Below, piece after piece: positions 55,800 through 64,000 of a DNA stretch of 64,000 bases. Source of the DNA: Toxorhynchites rutilus septentrionalis (taxonomy: Eukaryota; Arthropoda; Insecta; Diptera; Culicidae); contig NC_073746.1 of the NCBI RefSeq assembly GCF_029784135.1, positions 60,176,097-60,240,096 on the forward strand, in the 5' to 3' direction. The notes under the pieces are model-generated. The model did not search any database and was not told the DNA's origin. It worked only from the letters and a program-made list of their open reading frames with translations. The position numbers were made by a program, and so were the translations under genes. The stretch's first letter is position 1; each line of letters begins with the position of its first letter.

Positions 55800-56560
55800 C
55801 AAAAGCGGTGTCAATGCCTTCGGTAGCCGATGGTTACCCACTCAACGCCACGTGGGATAATACCGTCAAAATATTTCAAAACACGACAAAGCGTTGTGAA
55901 AACAGAGAAATGAATCCCGCAACAAAGTGCATTCGTCATGGAACTGGGCAGCGCAGCAAAACAGCAGCGGCAGCATTCTCGTCGAGAGGTGACTGTAACG
56001 TTGATGACGAGTATGACGAGAGGATGATTTCTTTTCTTCACCCGAATGGCAGGAAGGTTTGCCCTGGGAGGAAAAAAGACAGTACACACACTGGCCACTG
56101 GCATAGGCTATATAATACGAGAGGAACAAAAAACTGGTACGAAAAAAGCTCAACATCACCGTAAAACCAGTTGAGCAAGAATTTCTTCCTTTATGTGTCT
56201 TCCTTGAATTATAAACGTGTATCTGTCTCTCTCGCTACTTAGACCAGCTCCAAAAGGCGGAGGCATTGCAAACGGTTATTGAAGCTTTGGAAGATCATGT
56301 CAGACTTCCTTCATCAGGCTGAAACAAATGATTATTGAGGTTTAATGTCTGAATTTTCAGTGCTAGACACAATCCATGTTGACCCGGGTAGCAGCGAATT
56401 AAGCTGAGTCGGGACTAACTGGGCAGAACTTGCTTCACAATGTAAAGCCCAACGATAATGTGGTTCCACCCAGCTTTCACAACAATTAAATTTAATTAAA
56501 CGAATTCTCATCGTTTTCTACTCATATCTTCCTTCTAGCCCCAATGCACAACATCTATTA
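55800..56560. other. Intergenic; ORF of doubtful value
   Basis: The 118-residue plus frame from 55,808 faces overlapping minus frames, has no domain and a composition typical of chance. Not called a gene. Confidence 0.3.
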
Positions 56561-56888
56561 TAAAGTGGAGCTAAGCCGATGACTTGGCTTAGGCCCCCAC
56601 AGCAGAAGCAGAGCTACCTGCACTGTTGTGATTGTTGGACAGACATATGTTTCGAAGTTGTACAGATCGGAAAACCGCCAAACAAAGATAACTATCGAAC
56701 ATATTGCTGCACCTTACGAATTCACTGTACAATTAACATAAGTTTTCCAACCAATTGTGTCCAATTGGTCGCAATGTGACTGATAAAAATTGCTTCCAGC
56801 ACTGGCAATATAAAACTAATTATCGATCCTACTCGTTAGGCAGATTAGGCGAGTTAAATGCTTTAACAGCCGGTTTGATTGCTGAACA
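56560..56888. other. GC-richer single-copy island, left of duplication
   Basis: Non-repetitive; CTAATTATCGATCC near 56,817. It continues into the duplicated block, where TAATATGAAATTAATTATG (57,018) adds AT-rich homeodomain-like sites. Confidence 0.3.
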
Positions 56889-57776
56889 CCCCCATTGCGG
56901 CATTATCCGTAACACTTACGATCTGAGTGCGCCATTCGGCCTGCAAAAGAGCCCATTTATGCCACCGCTTGTTTTGATGTGGCTTCAATTTACAGTTGCA
57001 GAAAAAAAGAGGCAATTTTAATATGAAATTAATTATGTCTTTATTTCTCAATCCGTTCGGCGTTAAATGCGAGGAAGAAGACGGCCAATTCGCGTATCGT
57101 TGCCGGCTCAGTCAATACGTACCAATGAGCTCAATCAACTGTAATTTTATGCGCTTATATATAGTTTCATTCGATACAATTAGTTGATTGTCTAATGGTT
57201 GTTGTCGATTAGTGGCTCCCAGGGTTCCCTGGGTTTATCAAATCACAAACAGAGAAAATTGATTATGGTACTTTCATGGGTATTTTTCATGTTTTAGAAA
57301 TTTATCCAATATTTATGGTTGTTTATTCCAGTCCGGGCGATTATTTGCATGTTAGTTGTAAACTGTGAGACGATGTTTTCTTTCTCAGTTGACGGTCCAG
57401 TGAAAACATTGTTTACTTCACATTTAAGCGAAGGCTGACAATTTCATGGTGGAGATGTGCATGATTTTTGTGGTTCATTTTCTTAAATAGTGTGAAACGG
57501 AAAACTAAGCCATTGTAATTCAACGCAGCATCATCCAATAGATATTTTTCAAATCGGTAAATCCTTGGAAATTAAAAGACTTGGTTTAACCTTTTGGTTA
57601 CGGTATATAGCAAGATGTATTCTTCTAAAAGTATTCTTTGACCTAACATGTAAGATTAGGGCCTTTTAAGCTTTTATGAAAGTCTTTTTACCATAACTTG
57701 ACGAATTGTCTTACGGGAAATATAGAAGATTGCTGAATTTGCATAATCGGATTTGAGGTATTGGAAGGTGTTCTAA

Positions 57777-57974
57777 CTATTTCCCGCTTATTAGCTTCGA
57801 TTTACCTGGAGGTCTCTTCTTCTTACAGAAACCTTGGGGATTCACCAAATAATTGAGCACTACTTGATGGGCTCTTCCAATCCGATGAGCAATTTCTCTG
57901 ACACCAACATTTTCTCGGTGAAATGCATCGATTTGTCTTTCTTCTCTCTCCATGAGCACTATTACCTTTGGCAT
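57777..57974 (-). pseudogene. Tc1-like transposase N-terminus (copy 1)
   Basis: The minus frame MPKVIVLMEREERQIDAFHR then NVGVREIAHRIGRAHQVV and KKKRPPGKSK is the N-terminal helix-turn-helix and GRPRK-like hook of Tc1 transposases. It stops after 65 residues; the catalytic domain is absent. Confidence 0.75.
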
Positions 57975-58912
57975 TTTCCAGATTTATTGATCAAAACAAC
58001 TAAAACAACAGAAAATGTAACTGGTCTTATACAAACTTAACACTTGAAAAATATAGAAACATTTGTTTACGCTCAACGTTTGCATACACACATATGAAAA
58101 TCATGCAGTGTATAGCAGTCACCAATACCAAAATACACTAGAATATAAAATGAAGCATTGTTTGTTTAAAATGACACAAAGCAGAAAGATCATCACCTGG
58201 TCTTATAGGAGTTGGGCAGAGTGTATGTAATCATAAATAATGTATATCATGAACAATGCTTCTGATCGTACAACGTAACGTAAATCGACTCCCTGGGACT
58301 TTCGGAATACGAAACAAAATGTATGGATTAGGATGCCAATGAAAATTGTCATCTCGATTTTTCGTCAGGTACTTCCTGTGAAATGTTGATCTGCACGATA
58401 AAATACCCTATGCAAAATATTGGCTCACTCGAACTGTATTTCCTAGTATCACAAACGTCAAAATCTGAATTTTTTGGAAACTGAAAAATCACCCAAGGGT
58501 GAAGTATATGAAATTGGGCTTTTGAAAAAAAAAATGTTTTGACGCCAAATGTCTCAAAAATTGCATGGAAAGTCGAAATGTACTGTTTATTGAAAATTTT
58601 TGTCAAAAATTTATTTTTTGGAACTCGGTCTTTTTCTGTCTGATATGTCGATTTTTTTTCAAAAATTTTTATTTTTAAATAACAGAAAACCTCTTTCGAA
58701 CCAGCCAAAAGTGTTGAAAGTTACTATTATACAGAGAAAAAAAGAATTAAAATTTACTTTCTGTATCAAATGCAGTAGAGCCCTAATTATCCGCGTAGTA
58801 GGACGGGAAAGCTACCGCGGTTTCGAGGGTTCGTTGTACGTGAAGGGGTTAATCATTGCTTCACATACGAGTGCAGAGCGATGAATGATACTTAAAGAAA
58901 CAAAAAACGTCA

Positions 58913-58919
58913 TTCAGTC
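58913..58919 (+). promoter_or_regulatory. Initiator-like TTCAGTC
   Basis: Arthropod initiator-like motif with TACTTAAAG about 25 nt upstream as a weak TATA candidate. It lies 80 nt before the ATG at 58,996. Duplicated at 61,579. Confidence 0.25.
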
Positions 58920-58995
58920 GTCAATCGGTAATCATCAGCGGCGAGCGGCGAATGGGAGAACTAAAACGAGAAAGGTTTTGTTTCTCACTGGATCG

Positions 58996-59088
58996 ATGTT
59001 GCCAGTAACACTTGCGGTCTTGTTATTGTGTTGTTTGTCGGCGGTTCTGTTGCCTGACACGTGTAAATCATGGGGTTTTGATATGTAG
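58996..59088 (+). CDS. Candidate signal-peptide exon (copy 1)
   Basis: ATG at 58,996 opens MLPVTLAVLLLCCLSAVLLP then DTCKSWGFDM and a stop. The start resembles a secretory signal peptide. GTGAGT at 59,088-59,093 could be a donor, removing the stop from the message. Initiation context is poor and no second exon was found. In copy 2 a one-base deletion shifts the last residues. A chance hydrophobic frame is an equal possibility. Confidence 0.25.
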   Translation: MLPVTLAVLLLCCLSAVLLPDTCKSWGFDM

Positions 59089-59554
59089 TGAGTGAGAGCA
59101 AAGAAAAATATGAACACACACAGAAAGCGATCATGACGTTTTGGTTCGCATGCTTGTGTATCATGAAGTGCTAACCGAAACAGAATTCTCTCGTTCCTGT
59201 TTGTCTCATGATTCGTAGCATTTGGCAAATAACGAATGTCACTAGGGACAATAATTTTTGCAAGATGGAATTTGAACAAACAAAAGTGAGTTATTCAGTG
59301 AAACGTTCAATCAACAAACACTGCTATGTCGTACACAACTGCGATTGGATAATGTGAAGTCATGACCGAAACAAAAGACAAGAGCCTACCACTCGCCGAC
59401 AATAACGCGTTTTTGCAAGTAACAAAAAACATCTTGATCGAAAATTGTATCTGATAATAAGTTTAGATGATAATGATGTTTTGGTAGGAATGTTGGGCAA
59501 TTTATGGAACATGAAAAAGATTAAGTGAGTGCGTGTCTACGTGTTTTAGGTATT

Positions 59555-62220
59555 CCCCCATTGCGGCATTATCCGTAACACTTACGATCTGAGTGCGCCA
59601 TTCGGCCTGCAAAAGAGCCCATTTATGCCACCGCTTGTTTTGATGTGGCTTCAATTTACAGTTGCAGAAAAAAAGAGGCAATTTTAATATGAAATTAATT
59701 ATGTCTTTATTTCTCAATCCGTTCGGCGTTAAATGCGAGGAAGAAGACGGCCAATTCGCGTATCGTTGCCGGCTCAGTCAATACGTACCAATGAGCTCAA
59801 TCAACTGTAATTTTATGCGCTTATATATAGTTTCATTCGATACAATTAGTTGATTGTCTAATGGTTGTTGTCGATTAGTGGCTCCCAGGGTTCCCTGGGT
59901 TTATCAAATCACAAACAGAGAAAATTGATTATGGTACTTTCATGGGTATTTTTCATGTTTTAGAAATTTATCCAATATTTATGGTTGTTTATTCCAGTCC
60001 GGGCGATTATTTGCATGTTAGTTGTAAACTGTGAGACGATGTTTTCTTTCTCAGTTGACGGTCCAGTGAAAACATTGTTTACTTCACATTTAAGCGAAGG
60101 CTGACAATTTCATGGTGGAGATGTGCATGATTTTTGTGGTTCATTTTCTTAAATAGTGTGAAACGGAAAACTAAGCCATTGTAATTCAACGCAGCATCAT
60201 CCAATAGATATTTTTCAAATCGGTAAATCCTTGGAAATTAAAAGACTTGGTTTAACCTTTTGGTTACGGTATATAGCAAGATGTATTCTTCTAAAAGTAT
60301 TCTTTGACCTAACATGTAAGATTAGGGCCTTTTAAGCTTTTATGAAAGTCTTTTTACCATAACTTGACGAATTGTCTTACGGGAAATATAGAAGATTGCT
60401 GAATTTGCATAATCGGATTTGAGGTATTGGAAGGTGTTCTAACTATTTCCCGCTTATTAGCTTCGATTTACCTGGAGGTCTCTTCTTCTTACAGAAACCT
60501 TGGGGATTCACCAAATAATTGAGCACTACTTGATGGGCTCTTCCAATCCGATGAGCAATTTCTCTGACACCAACATTTTCTCGGTGAAATGCATCGATTT
60601 GTCTTTCTTCTCTCTCCATGAGCACTATTACCTTTGGCATTTTCCAGATTTATTGATCAAAACAACTAAAACAACAGAAAATGTAACTGGTCTTATACAA
60701 ACTTAACACTTGAAAAATATAGAAACATTTGTTTACGCTCAACGTTTGCATACACACATATGAAAATCATGCAGTGTATAGCAGTCACCAATACCAAAAT
60801 ACACTAGAATATAAAATGAAGCATTGTTTGTTTAAAATGACACAAAGCAGAAAGATCATCACCTGGTCTTATAGGAGTTGGGCAGAGTGTATGTAATCAT
60901 AAATAATGTATATCATGAACAATGCTTCTGATCGTACAACGTAACGTAAATCGACTCCCTGGGACTTTCGGAATACGAAACAAAATGTATGGATTAGGAT
61001 GCCAATGAAAATTGTCATCTCGATTTTTCGTCAGGTACTTCCTGTGAAATGTTGATCTGCACGATAAAATACCCTATGCAAAATATTGGCTCACTCGAAC
61101 TGTATTTCCTAGTATCACAAACGTCAAAATCTGAATTTTTTGGAAACTGAAAAATCACCCAAGGGTGAAGTATATGAAATTGGGCTTTTGAAAAAAAAAA
61201 ATGTTTTGACGCCAAATGTCTCAAAAATTGCATGGAAAGTCGAAATGTACTGTTTATTGAAAATTTTTGTCAAAAATTTATTTTTTGGAACTCGGTCTTT
61301 TTCTGTCTGATATGTCGATTTTTTTTCAAAAATTTTTATTTTTAAATAACAGAAAACCTCTTTCGAACCAGCCAAAAGTGTTGAAAGTTACTATTATACA
61401 GAGAAAAAAAGAATTAAAATTTACTTTCTGTATCAAATGCAGTAGAGCCCTAATTATCCGCGTAGTAGGACGGGAAAGCTACCGCGGTTTCGAGGGTTCG
61501 TTGTACGTGAAGGGGTTAATCATTGCTTCACATACGAGTGCAGAGCGATGAATGATACTTAAAGAAACAAAAAACGTCATTCAGTCGTCAATCGGTAATC
61601 ATCAGCGGCGAGCGGCGAATGGGAGAACTAAAACGAGAAAGGTTTTGTTTCTCACTGGATCGATGTTGCCAGTAACACTTGCGGTCTTGTTATTGTGTTG
61701 TTTGTCGGCGGTTCTGTTGCCTGACACGTGTAAATCATGGGGTTTGATATGTAGTGAGTGAGAGCAAAGAAAAATATGAACACACACAGAAAGCGATCAT
61801 GACGTTTTGGTTCGCATGCTTGTGTATCATGAAGTGCTAACCGAAACAGAATTCTCTCGTTCCTGTTTGTCTCATGATTCGTAGCATTTGGCAAATAACG
61901 AATGTCACTAGGGACAATAATTTTTGCAAGATGGAATTTGAACAAACAAAAGTGAGTTATTCAGTGAAACGTTCAATCAACAAACACTGCTATGTCGTAC
62001 ACAACTGCGATTGGATAATGTGAAGTCATGACCGAAACAAAAGACAAGAGCCTACCACTCGCCGACAATAACGCGTTTTTGCAAGTAACAAAAAACATCT
62101 TGATCGAAAATTGTATCTGATAATAAGTTTAGATGATAATGATGTTTTGGTAGGAATGTTGGGCAATTTATGGAACATGAAAAAGATTAAGTGAGTGCGT
62201 GTCTACGTGTTTTAGGTATT
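59555..62220 (+). repeat. Tandem duplication, copy 2 (2,666 bp)
   Basis: Second unit, joined directly to copy 1 with only a C shared at the junctions. Same content as copy 1, with one extra A near 61,191-61,201 and one T missing near 61,743, so both are equally long. Confidence 0.95.
60443..60640 (-). pseudogene. Tc1-like transposase N-terminus (copy 2)
   Basis: Identical in translation to 57,777-57,974, carried along by the duplication. Confidence 0.75.
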
Positions 62221-64000
62221 CAAATAACATGAAGTAGTAGTTTTCACTCACATTATTATACTGCTTTCGGGCCTGCCATACTAATAGGGAGGTGATTGAT
62301 TCAAACAACGGCATGTGTTGACACTGTACATTTGTCATCGCTAGTTTAGTAGTTCGAAGTGCGATACGCATACAATGTTGCGTCAACGTAAAGGAACCGC
62401 ATGGTCACATTCACATGCATCAACAACGTCAAGGTCCAGCAAAATTTGTCGACCGGAATAGTAGACGTTATGTTGATATTTCGTCAGTATTACGTTTTTG
62501 AATTTTTCCGTAGTTCGAGAAATATTGAGCATGTCTTATTAAGATTATGTTTGTGTGTTTCTAGAAGGTAAAATCCATGTGACCAAGCTATACACAGCTT
62601 CGGAAACATGAGTCGCGAATTCAGAACGCACGCAGGAAGAACGAGAAGCTGGCTGTTGAACTATTGGAACCGCAGCGCAAGCGTGATTTTCTGGGGTTCA
62701 CAGAGTTGATTATTTCTGTATTGATTGGATTCTTGGATATGATATGCCAATATTGCGTTGCGCTGAAGGTTCACTCTAGGATTGTGTTGTGCAGATGGCA
62801 AAGTCAAATTACTGGCTGCTTTTGGATGAAAAAGTGGATTTGATCCAACCTTCATATTTGTTTACTTATGAATTATAGTTTGGCCTGATCGTTCGTGTAT
62901 CGTTCAGTTGTTATGTTTGATTAGGCGTAGTTTGCAAAGCATGCGACCAACCCTACTGTATCGCAGGAGGACCATCATGATACAGCTGTTTTACGCCTCA
63001 AGATTGGGCGAAGATGCATATTGCGGCGCCAACTCGCTTAGAATGGAAGCTGTTTCCGAAAGTTTATAATTTTTCTTGTAAACTGGCTATGTCTATTGAT
63101 GAACGTTGGCCACACTCACCCTAGATAGTTTTCCTGGACTGGCTCCAGTCAGAAAAACGAACAAGCGTCACGCTAATCGCTAGTCCATCGAAGCTACTTT
63201 GGAGATGTTGGATATTACTTTAGATTGACGATAATGATTTTCGGTACAAATAGATAATTGTACCCCCGAACTGTTCTAGCTGCGCTTCCCATTCAGCCCG
63301 CATCAAGAGCGTTTTCACAATATCTGTGTCGGTCCTAGTTCCCAGAGATACTTATTGTATAGATAGAAATTAGTCAGAAGTTCGACTAGAAAATAGTCAT
63401 ATTTTGTAAAATTAATTTTGTTGCTGCCAGTCCCAGTCAGTCAGTACTTTACTACCAAAAAGCTCAAAGTCGACCCCTAGGGACCGACGCGGGGCTCGAA
63501 GTTTTAACGAGGCTGAACATCGATGTTCTTTAGGTCCAATTAAGCAAAACTGGAACTCGGAAACGATCGCACTTGCGTACCGTGGCCTAAATAATATATA
63601 TAATAAAGCGATATTTTACTTGTAAATTCATGGCTAATACCGATATAGGGATTGGGTTCAATTTCCAATCGGTCTATCTTCCCGGGTTGGAATTTCTCTC
63701 GGCATGCCATAGAATAAATATTCTAGATAATGGCTCAAGTTGTTATTTCGATCAGTTTTCTATGTCTGGGCGAGATGAGGTTCACCCAGTCTGTAATGTT
63801 TGAAGTTAGTTAGAATCTATTCGTACTGCTCATTTTACTAGAGCGATCCTAGTGAACGGGAGGTTTTACAAGTTTTTTGTTTGATTTTTTTTCCTCATTC
63901 GATGATAATTTTTTTATTGCATTCAGATAAAAAAAAGATAAGATCATTGAGGCTCGATTTTAATATTCTCAAATAAGAATTTCTTCGAGATGTTCTTGTT
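62221..64000. other. Intergenic to window end
   Basis: No gene recognised. 63,120-63,450 holds AGTCAGT/CTAGTC-type words like those at 6.6 kb. Short frames near 62,600 lack domains. Confidence 0.35.

Larger units (their letters stand above)
56889..59554 (+). repeat. Tandem duplication, copy 1 (2,666 bp)
   Basis: Head-to-tail duplicate of 59,555-62,220. It begins CCCCCATTGCGGCATTATCC and ends GTGTTTTAGGTATT. The two copies differ, as far as I could compare, only by one A in an A-run (58,524) and one T in a T-run (59,074). It contains a Tc1 transposase fragment and a candidate signal-peptide exon. Confidence 0.95.

Noticed and set aside
55808..56164. 118-residue open frame
   Set aside because: Two 97-residue frames overlap on the opposite strand and no motif or splice context was found.

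Overview
Eukaryotic nuclear DNA, most likely from a mosquito, probably culicine. This is an inference. It rests on an AT-rich, gene-poor layout, spliced exons with GT donors, an ITmD37E (DD37E) transposon typical of mosquitoes, I-clade and jockey/L2-like LINE fragments, tRNA-derived SINEs, and many TA- or 8-bp-flanked MITEs. There are no operons, CRISPR arrays or rRNA genes. Host coding sequence is sparse. Two minus-strand exons at the left edge (about 0.6-1.9 kb) belong to a GH65-type glucosidase of collagen hydroxylysine glycans (PGGHG family). A plausible first exon of a small secreted protein lies on the minus strand at 9.43-9.66 kb.

Layout. 0-2 kb: PGGHG exons. 3-9.2 kb: LINE 3' end, Tc1 and mariner relics, a SINE. 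9.4-9.7 kb: candidate secretory exon. 11-15.3 kb: I-type LINE end, a complete-ended mariner with a dead transposase, and a pogo-derived deletion element. 16.5-19.4 kb: an old jockey-like LINE broken up by a nested LINE end and a 796-bp fold-back element. 19.7-21.4 kb: L2/CR1-like reverse transcriptase and RNase H relics. 21.4-22.9 kb: a long open Mutator-like transposase, the largest ORF in the window. 23-24.6 kb: fold-back element, tRNA-like SINE, MITE. 24.9-26.5 kb: a 42-bp perfect hairpin and a nearly intact ITmD37E. 31.7-35.7 kb: several protein-like frames of unknown family, one split by a SINE with an 11-bp target duplication. 37-46.3 kb: LINE ends, a 130-bp hAT-type MITE, a tandem array, a decayed ITmD37E, more MITEs. 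49-56 kb: mariner, ITmD37E, LINE and Tc1 remnants and MITEs. 56.9-62.2 kb: a head-to-tail duplication of 2,666 bp, nearly identical between copies.

Between these lie GC-richer, apparently single-copy islands (28.2-28.9, 36.0-37.1, 42.1-43.0, 47.1-48.9, 56.6-57.4 kb). They have no convincing exons and could be regulatory DNA of a neighbouring gene. There is no multi-gene system. The biology is a record of successive transposon waves in intergenic or intronic DNA. The most notable items are the tandem duplication, the Mutator-like transposase, the near-intact DD37E element, the perfect hairpin and the unidentified ORF cluster.
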